Source: PHET01 sp038202795
Lineage (GTDB): Bacteria > Actinomycetota > Coriobacteriia > Anaerosomatales > PHET01
Assembly (NCBI GenBank): GCA_038202795.1
Contig: JBBREQ010000011.1
Coordinates: 1-39,191 of the forward strand
Direction of reading: 5' to 3'
Length of the DNA: 39,191 bases
Shown one piece after another: positions 23,238 through 32,759 of this stretch. The notes under the pieces were generated by a model, which saw only the letters and a list, made by a program, of their open reading frames with translations, was not told where the DNA came from and made no database searches. A program made the position numbers and the translations under genes. Position 1 is the stretch's first letter. Each line of letters opens with the position of its first letter.

Positions 23238-24299
23238 ATGAGTGTCGTCGAAGAACTGAAGCAGCAGCAGTCCGAGGGGCTCACAGCCATTGCCGGCTCG
23301 AAAGACCTTCCCGCACTTGATGCCGTACGCGTGGCCTACCTGGGCAAGAAGGGCTCGCTGACCGGCGTACTGCGGGGGTTGGGCAGCCTCTCCGCTGAGG
23401 AGCGGCCTGCGGTCGGCAAGACCGCCAATGAGGTCAGGCAGGCGCTCGAGGTTGCCTTGGACGCGCGCAAGGCCGAACTGTCGTCAGCGGCCATGCAGGA
23501 GCGAATCTCGGCCGATGCGGTCGACGTGACGCTACCCGGGCGGGTGCATCCCTTGGGTGCGCGCCATCTGATCAATCGCATCACCGCCGAGATCACCGAG
23601 ATATTCGTTGGCCTGGGCTATCAGATCGCTGAGGGTCCGGAGGTCGAACTCGAGTACTACAACTTCACGGCGCTCAACCACCCGCCGCAGCACCCTGCTC
23701 GCGCGGCGACCGACACGTTCTACGTGCGTGACCTCTCGGGCGATGAATTCGACGGTCCTGAGCCCTCAGGAGTGCTTCTGCGCACACACACGTCGCCGGT
23801 GCAGGTGCGCACGCTGGAGCAGTCCGAGCCGCCCATCTACGTGCTGGCGCCCGGCAAAGTCTACCGTCGCGATATCGCCGATCCGAGCCACCTGCCCCAG
23901 TTCACTCAGATCGAGGGGCTCGTGGTTGATGAGGGCATCACGTTCGCGGACCTGAAAGGCACGCTCGACCACTTGGTTCGCGAGGTCTTCGGGCCGGACC
24001 GTCGTACGCGCTTTCGCCCGCACTTCTTCCCGTTCACGGAACCATCTGCCGAGGTCGACGTGTCGTGCGGCATCTGCGGGGGCGATGGGTGCCGATTCTG
24101 CAAGAACAGTGGGTGGCTCGAGATCCTGGGTTGCGGGATGGTCGACCCCAACGTGTTCGGACACGTGGGCATCGACCCTGAGCGTTACACCGGATTCGCG
24201 TTCGGCCTGGGTGTTGAGCGCATCGCGGCCCTCAAGTACAACGTGCCCGATCTGCGCATGCTCGTCGAAGGCGACATGCGCTTCCTTCGCCAGTTCTAG
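23238..24299 (+). CDS. pheS: Phenylalanyl-tRNA synthetase alpha subunit
   Basis: A 353-residue class II catalytic subunit. An N-terminal coiled coil (about 1-90) precedes motif 1 (HPLGARHLINRI), motif 2 (VLLRTHTSPVQVRTLE, then PGKVYRRDIADPSHLPQFTQIEG) and motif 3 (FAFGLGVERIAALKY). An extra CGICGGDGCRFCKNSGWLEILGCG cysteine cluster lies in the catalytic domain, as in many bacterial PheS. The start ATG 23238 follows AAAGGA; the frame stays open further upstream into the T-box, but that part is RNA leader, not protein. Confidence 0.96.
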   Translation: MSVVEELKQQQSEGLTAIAGSKDLPALDAVRVAYLGKKGSLTGVLRGLGSLSAEERPAVGKTANEVRQALEVALDARKAELSSAAMQERISADAVDVTLPGRVHPLGARHLINRITAEITEIFVGLGYQIAEGPEVELEYYNFTALNHPPQHPARAATDTFYVRDLSGDEFDGPEPSGVLLRTHTSPVQVRTLEQSEPPIYVLAPGKVYRRDIADPSHLPQFTQIEGLVVDEGITFADLKGTLDHLVREVFGPDRRTRFRPHFFPFTEPSAEVDVSCGICGGDGCRFCKNSGWLEILGCGMVDPNVFGHVGIDPERYTGFAFGLGVERIAALKYNVPDLRMLVEGDMRFLRQF

Positions 24300-24330
24300 A
24301 CCCCGCGACCCGAGAGGACGCTGATCGCAT

Positions 24331-26748
24331 ATGCGCGTTTCAATGAAATGGCTTCAGGAGCTTGTCATCGTCGACAAGACCGTCGCCGAGCTGGTTGACC
24401 TTCTGGACATGACCGGTACCGCGGTAGAGGCGGTTCACACCGCCGGCGTGGCCCTTGATAACGTAGTCGTCGGGCTGATTGCCGAGAAGTCCAAGCATCC
24501 TGAAGCGGACAAGCTGTGGGTGACTACAGTCGACGTGGGGGATGGCACACCCCGAACCATTGTCTGTGGCGCACAGAACTTCGAGGCCGGCGACAAGGTC
24601 CCGGTCGCGCTGGTGGGTGCGGTTCTACCGGGGGGATTCGAGATCAAGAAGGCGAAACTGCGAGGAGTCGTGAGCGAGGGCATGAACTGCTCGGCCCGTG
24701 AGCTGGACCTTGGTGAGGACCACGACGGGCTGCTCATTCTGCCTGCCGACGCGCCGGTGGGAATGCCTTTTGCTCGGTACCAGGGCCTCTCGGACACCAT
24801 CATCGAACTTGAAGTCACGCCCAACCGTCCGGACTGCCTGTCGATGGCAGGCGTGGCCCGCGAAATCGGCGCGGTGCTCGGGCACGAGGCGGCGGTTCCG
24901 TCGTCGAGCCCGATCGAGGCGGGCGTGCCTGCTGCTGACCAGTGTCGCGTCGAGATAGCGGACAGGCAGCTGTGTCCTCGCTACACCGCGCGGGTCATCC
25001 GAAATGTGAGGATCGCTCCTTCGCCGCCATGGCTGGCAGAGCGAGTCACCGCTGCCGGGGCCAGACCCATCAACAACATCGTCGACATCACCAACTACGT
25101 GCTCTATGAGCTGGGACAGCCGCTCCACGCATTTGACATGGACACGCTGGGGACTGATCAGGACGGCCTTGTGGCACTCAGTGTGCGGCGGGCCGGTCCT
25201 GCCGAGCGGCTCAAGACGCTCGATGGAGTAAAACGTGCACTCAACGCATCCACGCTGCTCATCTGCGACCCCGCCGGCCCGGTGGCTCTGGCAGGCGTGA
25301 TGGGCGGTGAGTCGACTGAAGTCTCAGACGCCACGGTCAACGTGCTGCTTGAGTCGGCGTGTTTCGACCCCGAGTCGATCTCTCGCACGTCGCGCTCGCT
25401 GGGGCTCATCTCCGAGGCATCGCTACGATTCGAGCGCACGGTGGACCGGACGAACTGTGTTGCTGCCCTCGACCGCGCCGCACAACTGATGGCCGAGATA
25501 GCGGGCGGGGAGGTGGCGCCGGGCGTGGTCGATGTGTATCCTCATCCACTTGTTCAGCGCCACCTTACTCTGCGCATGACGCGGCTCCTCCAGATCTTGG
25601 GCGTCGAGATCACTCGCGACGAGGCTGCCGCAATCCTCGAGCGACTGGGATGCACCGTGGTGCCGCACGCGGACCGGCTCGAGGTGGACGTGCCCAGCTA
25701 CCGTCCCGATCTGGAACGCGAGATCGACCTGATCGAGGAGATCTTGCGCATGTGGGGCATGGAGCGTGTGGTGGCGACGCTGCCTGCAGGTCGCGGGCGC
25801 GCAGGGGCGCTCACGCGCGCACAGCAGATGCGTGAACGTATCGGCTCGATTATGCGTGCCGCCGGTCTCAACGAGACGATGACCTATGCCTTCTCAGATC
25901 CCGCTGACGCCGAGAAGTGCGAAATGCCGTTGGGCTCCGACGAGCTGCCTGTCGAAGTCCTCAACCCCATGTCGGGTGAGCAGGCGGTGTTGCGCAGCAC
26001 GCTCCTGCCCGGACTTCTGCGCAGCGTGTCGTACAACCAGCGCCGAGGGGTGGCCGATGTTCACCTCTACGAGATCGGATCGGTGTTCTTCACGGCTGCG
26101 GGGCGCAAGCAGCCCAAGGAGCGCACGACACTTGCGGGGCTTCTGGCGGGATCCTGGCACCCGGCGGCCTGGAACGACCCTGCGGTGCCGCTGGACTTCT
26201 TCGACGGAAAGGGAATCGTCGAGAGTCTTGCCCGTGAGCTCGCCTTCGATCGGTTCAAGGTCCGCGCAGCGGAGAGGGCATGGCTCCAGCCCGGTCGCGC
26301 AGCCGAGGTGCTTGTGGGTGGCGAGGCCGTGGGATGGCTGGGCGAGATACACCCCTCGGTGCTTGGGCGCTTCGATGCGGATGGGCCTGTCACGGCATTC
26401 GAGCTTGATCTCGCGCGTCTCATCCGCGCGACCAGGCCCGCACGCCCGTTCGTCGAGCCTGCTCGATTTCCCGGCGTCGAGCATGACATTGCCGTACTCG
26501 TCGATGAGAGCGTTTCCGCCGAACGGCTTGAGCAGTCCATCCGTGCCGCGGGGGGCAAGCTCCTCGAGAGCGCACGGCTCTTCGACGTGTATCGGGGCAA
26601 GGGCGTGGAACCGGGCAGGAAGTCAGTGGCGTTCTCGCTCGTCTATCGTGCCCCGGACCGTACGCTTACCACCGAAGAAGTGGAGAGCGTCCACGCGAAG
26701 CTCGTGCGCAAGGTTCTCGGGGCGGTCGGCGGTGAGCTGCGCAGTTAA
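24331..26748 (+). CDS. pheT: Phenylalanyl-tRNA synthetase beta subunit
   Basis: An 805-residue partner of PheS in the alpha2-beta2 enzyme. The order is normal: N-terminal MRVSMKWLQELV, an EMAP/tRNA-binding OB domain (KHPEADKLWVTTVDVGDG; GVVSEGMNCSARELDLG), the B3/B4 editing domain (about 205-390), B5 DNA-binding-like, a class II-like core and a C-terminal FDX-ACB anticodon-binding domain (ARFPGVEHDIAVLVDESVSA). It begins 31 nt after pheS with GAGAGG upstream. The editing domain hydrolyses Tyr-tRNA-Phe. Confidence 0.97.
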   Translation: MRVSMKWLQELVIVDKTVAELVDLLDMTGTAVEAVHTAGVALDNVVVGLIAEKSKHPEADKLWVTTVDVGDGTPRTIVCGAQNFEAGDKVPVALVGAVLPGGFEIKKAKLRGVVSEGMNCSARELDLGEDHDGLLILPADAPVGMPFARYQGLSDTIIELEVTPNRPDCLSMAGVAREIGAVLGHEAAVPSSSPIEAGVPAADQCRVEIADRQLCPRYTARVIRNVRIAPSPPWLAERVTAAGARPINNIVDITNYVLYELGQPLHAFDMDTLGTDQDGLVALSVRRAGPAERLKTLDGVKRALNASTLLICDPAGPVALAGVMGGESTEVSDATVNVLLESACFDPESISRTSRSLGLISEASLRFERTVDRTNCVAALDRAAQLMAEIAGGEVAPGVVDVYPHPLVQRHLTLRMTRLLQILGVEITRDEAAAILERLGCTVVPHADRLEVDVPSYRPDLEREIDLIEEILRMWGMERVVATLPAGRGRAGALTRAQQMRERIGSIMRAAGLNETMTYAFSDPADAEKCEMPLGSDELPVEVLNPMSGEQAVLRSTLLPGLLRSVSYNQRRGVADVHLYEIGSVFFTAAGRKQPKERTTLAGLLAGSWHPAAWNDPAVPLDFFDGKGIVESLARELAFDRFKVRAAERAWLQPGRAAEVLVGGEAVGWLGEIHPSVLGRFDADGPVTAFELDLARLIRATRPARPFVEPARFPGVEHDIAVLVDESVSAERLEQSIRAAGGKLLESARLFDVYRGKGVEPGRKSVAFSLVYRAPDRTLTTEEVESVHAKLVRKVLGAVGGELRS

Positions 26749-26788
26749 GTACCGCTTCGCGTAAGCATGCGCAAATATCGAATAGATG

Positions 26789-26818
26789 TTGACCAGTATG
26801 CGTTATAACGCATAGAAT
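26789..26818 (+). promoter_or_regulatory. argC promoter with palindromic (ArgR-type) operator
   Basis: TTGACC (26789-26794) and TAGAAT (26813-26818) are 18 nt apart. Between them and overlapping the -10 box is a perfect 18-bp palindrome, TATGCGTTATAACGCATA (26797-26814). A partly matching sequence, GCATGCGCAAATAT, lies just upstream. A repressor bound here would block RNA polymerase. ArgR is encoded in the same operon. Confidence 0.75.
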
Positions 26819-26853
26819 CGGCACCCATATAGTCTACCGAGCGGGGAGGCGTC

Positions 26854-27894
26854 GTGGTTGATGTCGCAATAGTGGGGGCGGCCGGCTATGCCGGGATAGA
26901 GGCGGTGCGCTACGTGCTCGCCCACCCCGAGCTGCGCCTTGCGTTGGCGACCTCTGCGGCGGATTCAGGCCGGCGCATTGCTGACGTCTATCCTGCGCTG
27001 ACGGGGGCTACGGACGCATCATTCGCCCACCCCGACGTTGACGCCATCGCTTCGCAGGCGAAGGTGGCCCTGCTGGCAGTCCCGCACACGGCCGCCATGC
27101 CCTTGGTGGCTGCCCTACTGGGTCGCGGTCTCACAGTGATCGACCTGTCCGCCGACTTCCGCCTTAGAGACGCGGAGATCTACGCAGAGTGGTACGGGGC
27201 GGCGCACACAGCTCCAGACCTACTGCGTGAGGCGGTGTACGGTCTTCCTGAGTTCGACCGGACAGGGCTTCACGGAGCGCAACTCGTGGCCTGTCCCGGC
27301 TGTTATCCCACCGCGGCCGCGCTCGCCGCGTTCCCGGCACTGGAGGCCGGAGTTGCCATCGGCACCAGGATCGTCGTGGACGCCAAGTCGGGGATCTCGG
27401 GCGCGGGAAGGGGCACCTCATCCGCGGCGCACTTCGTCAGTGCGGCGGAATCGGTCATGCCCTACAAAGTGGGCGCGCACCGACACACGCCCGAGATGCA
27501 GCAGCTGCTCACGCAAGCGGCCGGCCGCGAGATGAGTGTCATGTTCACACCCCATCTCGTACCGCTCGTTCGTGGGCTGCTTTCGACGGTCTACCTCGAC
27601 GTGGAGGAGGGCTTGACAACCGAGTCGGTCGTGGAGCTCTACCGTGGCCGTTTCCACGCAGAGCCGTTCGTTCACGTCCATGCTGCGGGCGACATGCCGT
27701 CGACCTCTGAGGTGCGGGGGACCAACCGAGCTTCGATCGGTCTGCACGTCGACGAGCGCAGCAACACCCTGGTCGCCGTCTGCGCGATCGACAATCTGGG
27801 CAAGGGCGCAGCGGGGCAGGCCATCCAGTGCCTCAACGCGGTTCTCGGGTATTCCGAGACGACCGGTCTCGACACACGCGGGCCGGTGGTGTGA
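26854..27894 (+). CDS. argC: N-acetyl-gamma-glutamyl-phosphate reductase
   Basis: A 346-residue NADPH-dependent enzyme, third step of arginine synthesis. The Rossmann start VDVAIVGAAGYAGIEAVRYV, DLSADFRL, the catalytic cysteine in ACPGCYPTAAAL (Cys150) and KSGISGAGRG are present. GTG 26854 has GGGGAGG about 6 nt upstream. It is the first gene of the operon and overlaps argJ by 4 nt (GTGA). Confidence 0.97.
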   Translation: MVDVAIVGAAGYAGIEAVRYVLAHPELRLALATSAADSGRRIADVYPALTGATDASFAHPDVDAIASQAKVALLAVPHTAAMPLVAALLGRGLTVIDLSADFRLRDAEIYAEWYGAAHTAPDLLREAVYGLPEFDRTGLHGAQLVACPGCYPTAAALAAFPALEAGVAIGTRIVVDAKSGISGAGRGTSSAAHFVSAAESVMPYKVGAHRHTPEMQQLLTQAAGREMSVMFTPHLVPLVRGLLSTVYLDVEEGLTTESVVELYRGRFHAEPFVHVHAAGDMPSTSEVRGTNRASIGLHVDERSNTLVAVCAIDNLGKGAAGQAIQCLNAVLGYSETTGLDTRGPVV

Positions 27895-29126
27895 TCGTGG
27901 CGGACTTCGATCTGTCAGCAGGTTTCGCCCATGCCGAGGGGGGCGTGGTCGCTGCGGCCGGCTTCTTCGCGGCGGCAGCGCAGTGCGGTTTGAAGGCGGA
28001 TGGAAAATGTGACCTCGCGCTGGTCGCTGCCCAGCGGCCCGTTCCCACGGCTGCGGTGTTCACCACCAACAAGGTGGCTGCGGCACCGGTACTGCTTTCA
28101 CGTCTCCATGTAGCCTCCGGGCTTGCGCGCGCGGTTGTCATCAATGCGGGCAACGCCAACGCCTGCACGGGTGTTCAGGGCGAACGCGACGCGCTCGCCA
28201 CGGCGGCCGCGGTCGCCGTGGTCCTCGACTGCGCGCCCGAGGATGTGGTGGTCTGCTCGACCGGCGTCATTGGGGTGCCCCTTCCCGTCGATCGGATCGT
28301 ATCGGCGGTCCCTGAGCTCAGCGAGAAACTGGACAGCCGTGACGGAACTCCGGCCGCCGAGGCGATCATGACCACCGACACGTTTCCCAAGCAGCTGGCT
28401 GTCTCAGTGGATGTGGGCGGCCGGCTGATCACGGTTGGCGGCATGGCCAAGGGCAGCGGGATGATCGCGCCCCACATGGCGACTCTGCTCTCGGTGGTCA
28501 CGACCGATGCTCGGCTCGAGCCCGAAGCGTGCGTCTTTGCGCTGCGGGCGGCATGTGCTACCACGTTCAATCGGGTGAGCGTCGATTCTGACACCTCGAC
28601 CAACGACACGCTGGTGCTCATGGCGAGTGGTGCGGCGGGCGGCGAGTCCATCGGCGTGCACAGCTCCGCGTACCCGCGGGTCGCCGAGGCGGTCCGCGTG
28701 GTGTGCGCTGAGCTCGCTCGCATGATCGCGCGGGATGGTGAAGGGGCCACCAAACTGGTCTCTGTGACGGTGTCGGGCGCGCTCAGCGAACGCGACGCCG
28801 AGCTCGCAGCGTTCGCAGTCGCTGATTCGCCGCTGGTCAAGACCGCGCTGTTCGGTAACGACGCCAATTGGGGTCGGGTCGCTATGGCCGTGGGCAAGTC
28901 CGGCGCTGAGGTGAATCCCGCGCTTCTCGGCATCGTGTTCGCGGGGATCGAAGTCTGCCGAGAAGGGGGAGCCGTGCCCTTCGACGAGGATGAGGCATAC
29001 GCGGCTCTCGACAGCGACGAGGTTGCGATAGACGTGAGTCTCGGGCTCGGATCGGCCGAGGCGACCGTTCTCACGTGCGATCTGAGCTACGAGTACGTGC
29101 GCATCAACGGTGAGTACCGGAGTTAG
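27891..29126 (+). CDS. argJ: Bifunctional ornithine acetyltransferase / N-acetylglutamate synthase
   Basis: A 411-residue enzyme that transfers acetyl from N-acetylornithine to glutamate, closing the acetyl cycle. The precursor cleaves itself before a threonine; here that is Thr198 in APHMATLLSVV, which matches the family's HMATML site with Leu for Met. GMAKGSGMIAP and the later SGAEVNPALLGI, CREGGAVPFDE blocks fit. The start at GTG 27891 overlaps the argC stop; longer frames translate argC's 3' end. Because ArgJ recycles acetyl, no argE is needed; acetyl-CoA use (bifunctionality) is likely but not proven. Confidence 0.96.
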   Translation: MIVADFDLSAGFAHAEGGVVAAAGFFAAAAQCGLKADGKCDLALVAAQRPVPTAAVFTTNKVAAAPVLLSRLHVASGLARAVVINAGNANACTGVQGERDALATAAAVAVVLDCAPEDVVVCSTGVIGVPLPVDRIVSAVPELSEKLDSRDGTPAAEAIMTTDTFPKQLAVSVDVGGRLITVGGMAKGSGMIAPHMATLLSVVTTDARLEPEACVFALRAACATTFNRVSVDSDTSTNDTLVLMASGAAGGESIGVHSSAYPRVAEAVRVVCAELARMIARDGEGATKLVSVTVSGALSERDAELAAFAVADSPLVKTALFGNDANWGRVAMAVGKSGAEVNPALLGIVFAGIEVCREGGAVPFDEDEAYAALDSDEVAIDVSLGLGSAEATVLTCDLSYEYVRINGEYRS

Positions 29127-29213
29127 CTGAAGCCGCTGTACGGCGATGCGGACCGCACGGTCAAGTACCTGCAAGTCCTGCGCGCGTGCGCCAGGAGGCC
29201 CGTGGAGGATGCT

Positions 29214-30086
29214 ATGAAAGACGTGCTCGACAAAGCCGGCACGCTGATGGAGGCGCTGCCTTGGATCAAGCATGCCTGGGGCAGGACCGTTGTCATCAAG
29301 TACGGCGGTGCCGCTATGACCAACCCTGAGCTGCGTGACCAAGTCGCCGCAGATATCGTCTTGATGAAGCTCGTGGGGGTCAACCCGGTGGTGGTGCACG
29401 GCGGCGGGCCGGAGATCACCGGGTTCATGGACCGCTTGGGTATGAAGGTGGAGTTCTACGACGGCCTGCGCGTCACGACGCCCGAAGCGATGGAGATCGT
29501 GAAGATGGTGCTTGTGGGCAAGGTGAACACAGAGCTCGTCAGCGCGATCAATTGCCACGGACGTCTCGCAGTGGGCCTCTCGGGCGAAGATGGTTCGATG
29601 GTGCAGGCGACGATGCGCGACGAGCGCTTAGGGCGCGTGGGCGAGGTGACCGGTATCGACACCACGGTGCTCGACAATCTGATCGAAGACGGGTTCATCC
29701 CGGTCGTGGCGACGGTGGCTGCGGGAGATGATGGCGGCAGCTTCAACGTCAATGCGGACCTTGTCGCCGGTCAGCTCGCCGCAGCGCTCAAGGCCGACAA
29801 GTGCTTGTTCCTCACAGACGTTGACGGGCTCTACCGGGACTTCTCCGACAAGGCGTCCCTCATAAGTGCACTCACTCCCGAGGAGGCTGAAGAGATGATC
29901 GTCTCCGACGTGCTGGAAGGTGGCATGGTGCCCAAGGTCGCGGCATGTGTGCATGCGCTGCGGGGCGGAGTGCGACGCGCTCACATCCTGAATGGCACGG
30001 TGCCGCATGCGCTGCTGCTCGAGGTCTACACCGATGAGGGCGTGGGCACGATGATCGCCCGGGATCTCGCAGAGGCGGTGGAGTAG
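29214..30086 (+). CDS. argB: Acetylglutamate kinase
   Basis: A 290-residue amino-acid kinase, the second step of the pathway. Marks are TVVIKYGGAAM (phosphate-binding), VVVHGGGPEITGFMDRLG, the GKVNTELVSAIN helix and the LTDVDGLYRDFSDKASLI substrate loop. ATG 29214 follows GGAGG by 5 nt; GTG 29202 (AGGAGG, 3 nt away) is a reasonable alternative. The 75 nt between argJ and argB shows no gene. The product is typically inhibited by arginine, which gives a second control beside ArgR. Confidence 0.96.
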   Translation: MKDVLDKAGTLMEALPWIKHAWGRTVVIKYGGAAMTNPELRDQVAADIVLMKLVGVNPVVVHGGGPEITGFMDRLGMKVEFYDGLRVTTPEAMEIVKMVLVGKVNTELVSAINCHGRLAVGLSGEDGSMVQATMRDERLGRVGEVTGIDTTVLDNLIEDGFIPVVATVAAGDDGGSFNVNADLVAGQLAAALKADKCLFLTDVDGLYRDFSDKASLISALTPEEAEEMIVSDVLEGGMVPKVAACVHALRGGVRRAHILNGTVPHALLLEVYTDEGVGTMIARDLAEAVE

Positions 30087-30087
30087 C

Positions 30088-31293
30088 ATGGGACGCCGAC
30101 TTGAGGAGGCCCGCTCTCACGACGCTTCGTGCGTGATGCAGACCTACGCCCGCAAGCCCGTGATGTTCGTGCGGGGCGAAGGGATGCGCCTCACGGATGA
30201 CGAGGGCGCGGAGTATCTGGACTTCGTCTCGGGGATCGGTGCGGTCAACCTGGGCCATGCGCACCCCGCGGTCACGGCTGCGATCACGGAGCAGTCAGCC
30301 AAGCTCGTCCACGTCAGCAACCTCTACTACGTCGAGCATCGCGCTGAGCTCGCGTGCGATCTGGTGCGGCTCATGGGTGGCGGGATGCGCGTCTTCTTCG
30401 CCAACTCGGGCGCGGAGGCCAATGAGGGCGCTATCAAGCTGGCACGCAAGTGGGCGAGTGAGGCCAAACCGGGCGCTTACAAGGTCGTCTCGACGCTCCG
30501 TTCGTTTCACGGACGGACGCTGGCCACGCTCGCAGCCACCGGTCAACCGGGCAAGTCCTTGGCTTTCGCGCCGCTTCCCCAGGGCTTCGAGCATGTCCCG
30601 CTCAACGACATCGCCGCACTCGACGCGGCGCTCGACGATCAGGTCGCGGCCCTGCTCCTCGAGGTGATTCAGGGTGAGGGCGGCGTGTGGCCGGCCAGTG
30701 AAGCGTACCTGCGCGCCGCCGAGCAGCTCTGTCGTGAGCGCAGCGTGCTGCTGATGATCGACGAGGTTCAGACGGGCTTCTATCGGACGGGTCCCGCCTT
30801 CGCGCACCAGGCCTTTGGAATCACTCCCGACGTGGTCACGCTCGCCAAGTCGATGGCCAATGGTCTGCCGATCGGCGCGCTTGTGGCCCGCGAGGAGGTT
30901 GCCGCGGCACTCAACCCCGGCGACCACGGTTCCACGTTCGGCGGCGGGCCGGTGGTCTGCGCGGCGGGTCGGGCGACCCTGGCAGCGTTGGCGTCGCAGG
31001 ATCTCGGGACGCGGGCCCTTCGGGCGGGGGAGTATCTACGGGCCGGGCTGGCGAAGCTCGCCGAGGAGACCGGCGCGATCACCGATGTGCGCGGCTCGGG
31101 GCTGATGGTAGGGTGCTCGCTCGCAGCCCCCAGTGCGGAGCGAATCGCAGCGGCTCTTCTCGGCCGGAAGATGATCGTGAATCACATTGGAGCGGATATT
31201 TTGCGTTTTCTGCCTCCTCTCGTGTGTGGAACGGCAGAGATTGATACACTTCTTGCCACGCTCGATGAGATTCTCAAGGAGGCTGATCGGTGA
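30088..31293 (+). CDS. argD: Acetylornithine aminotransferase
   Basis: A 401-residue PLP enzyme of aminotransferase class III. Marks are YLDFVSGIGAVNLGHAHPAV, NSGAEANEGAIKLAR, LLMIDEVQTGFYRTG and the PLP-binding lysine in TLAKSMANGLPIGA. It starts 1 nt after argB and overlaps argF by 4 nt. It converts N-acetylglutamate semialdehyde to N-acetylornithine and may also act in lysine synthesis, as in E. coli. Confidence 0.96.
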   Translation: MGRRLEEARSHDASCVMQTYARKPVMFVRGEGMRLTDDEGAEYLDFVSGIGAVNLGHAHPAVTAAITEQSAKLVHVSNLYYVEHRAELACDLVRLMGGGMRVFFANSGAEANEGAIKLARKWASEAKPGAYKVVSTLRSFHGRTLATLAATGQPGKSLAFAPLPQGFEHVPLNDIAALDAALDDQVAALLLEVIQGEGGVWPASEAYLRAAEQLCRERSVLLMIDEVQTGFYRTGPAFAHQAFGITPDVVTLAKSMANGLPIGALVAREEVAAALNPGDHGSTFGGGPVVCAAGRATLAALASQDLGTRALRAGEYLRAGLAKLAEETGAITDVRGSGLMVGCSLAAPSAERIAAALLGRKMIVNHIGADILRFLPPLVCGTAEIDTLLATLDEILKEADR

Positions 31294-32228
31294 ACAACGA
31301 GGTGTTCAAGGGTCGCGATCTGCTGTCGCTGGCGGACCTGACTCCAGCGGAGTTCCTCCACGTCTTGGATGTGGCCGCTGCACAGAAGCGCATGTGGGCG
31401 ACGGGCAACCGCAGCGCGTCGTTGGTTGGCAAGTCAGTGGCTATCGTGTTGCAGAAGCCTTCCATGCGCACGCGCATGTCGTTCGAGGTCGCCTGCGTGC
31501 GCTTGGGAGCGCATCCGCTGATCATGACCGGCCCCGATGGCGCCTTCTCGCGCGGCGAGAGCGTGCGCGATACGGCGAGAGTCATGGAGCGCTACGTGGA
31601 CGCCGTGGTACTGCGCACGTACGCACAGTCGCTCATCGAGGAGTTCGCCGAGGAGTGCTCGGTTCCCGTTATCAACGCGCTGACCGACGAGCACCATCCC
31701 TGTCAGGGGCTCGCGGACTTCCTCACGATCCGCGAGCAGCTCGGTCAGCTTGCCGGTCTGAAACTCGCCTACGTGGGTGACGGCAACAACATGGCGCACA
31801 CGTACCTGATTGGCGGCGCGCTGGCAGGGATGGACGTGACCATAGCTACCCCGGTCGGGTTTGAGCCGGATCCGGCAATCGTCGCCCAAGCGAGTGCGAT
31901 CGCAGTAGGCACCGGCGGACGGATCAGCGTAGTCACCGATCCGGTTGCCGCAGCGAAGGACGCTGACGTGGTCGCCTCGGACACCTGGGCTTCGATGGGT
32001 CAGGAGTCTGAGCATGAGGCCAGGCTTGCGGCGTTTCGGCCGTTCCAGGTGAATGCCGACTTACTCTCGCACGCGTCGAGCAACGTGCAGTTCCTGCACT
32101 GTCTGCCTGCGCATCGCGGCGAGGAAGTGACCGATGAGATCATCGACCACAGCTGTTCGCTCGTGTTCGACGAGGCGGAGAACCGTCTGCACGCACAGAA
32201 AGCACTGCTTTCGCTCGTGTTGGGCTGA
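31290..32228 (+). CDS. argF: Ornithine carbamoyltransferase
   Basis: A 312-residue enzyme that joins carbamoyl phosphate and ornithine to citrulline. The carbamoyl-phosphate motif is SMRTRMSFEVA, the HPCQGLADFLTI block follows, and the ornithine-binding cysteine is in FLHCLPAHRGEEV. The GTG start sits on the argD stop, so translation is coupled. An arginine-degrading (arcB) role is unlikely because the surrounding genes are biosynthetic. argR follows. Confidence 0.96.
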   Translation: MNNEVFKGRDLLSLADLTPAEFLHVLDVAAAQKRMWATGNRSASLVGKSVAIVLQKPSMRTRMSFEVACVRLGAHPLIMTGPDGAFSRGESVRDTARVMERYVDAVVLRTYAQSLIEEFAEECSVPVINALTDEHHPCQGLADFLTIREQLGQLAGLKLAYVGDGNNMAHTYLIGGALAGMDVTIATPVGFEPDPAIVAQASAIAVGTGGRISVVTDPVAAAKDADVVASDTWASMGQESEHEARLAAFRPFQVNADLLSHASSNVQFLHCLPAHRGEEVTDEIIDHSCSLVFDEAENRLHAQKALLSLVLG

Positions 32229-32262
32229 CACGAGCTGAGCCGTATCGGCGGGAGGGGGAGAT

Positions 32263-32691
32263 ATGCGAAAGCGACAGCAGCGCCAAGAGGCGATACGACG
32301 CATCGTGCGCGGTGATCGGATTCGCACGCAGCGAGCTCTTGTGGACCAGCTTCGCGATCAGGGCTACGAGTGCACGCAGGCGACCGTGTCACGTGATATC
32401 ACCGAGATGGGGCTTCGCAAGCTGCCCGAGGGAGTGTACGTACTGGCTGAGGACCTGCATCTGCAGCGCATGGTGCGGGACTTGGTCAAGGACGTGAAAA
32501 GCTCGGGCAATCTCGTGCTGGTCAAGGCGCAGTCAGGGACGGCGCCGGGTGTTGCTGCGGCGCTGGACGCGGCGGAACTCGAAGGCATTCTGGGCAGCGT
32601 TTCGGGAGACGACACAATCCTCGTCGTGATGACCGGCGAGGTCGAGGGATTGCGGATCGTCGAGACACTCGACAAGTTCCGCGGCGCGTGA
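32263..32691 (+). CDS. argR: Arginine repressor
   Basis: A 142-residue regulator. The N-terminal winged helix includes ATVSRDITEMGLRKLPEGVYV, with the SR recognition pair. The C-terminal hexamerisation and arginine-binding domain includes GTAPGVAAALDAAELEGILG and DDTILVVM. Arginine-bound hexamers repress arg promoters; the palindrome in the argC promoter is the obvious target. GGAGGGGGAGAT precedes the ATG. Because it lies inside the operon, it probably represses itself. Confidence 0.97.
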   Translation: MRKRQQRQEAIRRIVRGDRIRTQRALVDQLRDQGYECTQATVSRDITEMGLRKLPEGVYVLAEDLHLQRMVRDLVKDVKSSGNLVLVKAQSGTAPGVAAALDAAELEGILGSVSGDDTILVVMTGEVEGLRIVETLDKFRGA

Positions 32692-32720
32692 GAGTCCGCG
32701 CCGTATCGGTGATGAGAAGC

Positions 32721-32759
32721 GGGTCCGAGTGAGCGCTCGGACCCAGACGGAAGGGACCC
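32721..32759 (+). promoter_or_regulatory. Hairpin with possible alternative pairing before argG
   Basis: GGGTCCGAG (32721-32729) pairs perfectly with CTCGGACCC (32736-32744). Its first six bases can instead pair with GGACCC (32754-32759), which would cover the argG ribosome-binding site. Whether this switch operates is unknown. Confidence 0.4.

Noticed and set aside
28404..29558. 384-codon minus-strand frame across argJ and argB
   Set aside because: It spans two conserved genes and their gap, matches no family I know and has the His/Arg/Asp-rich composition of a shadow frame.
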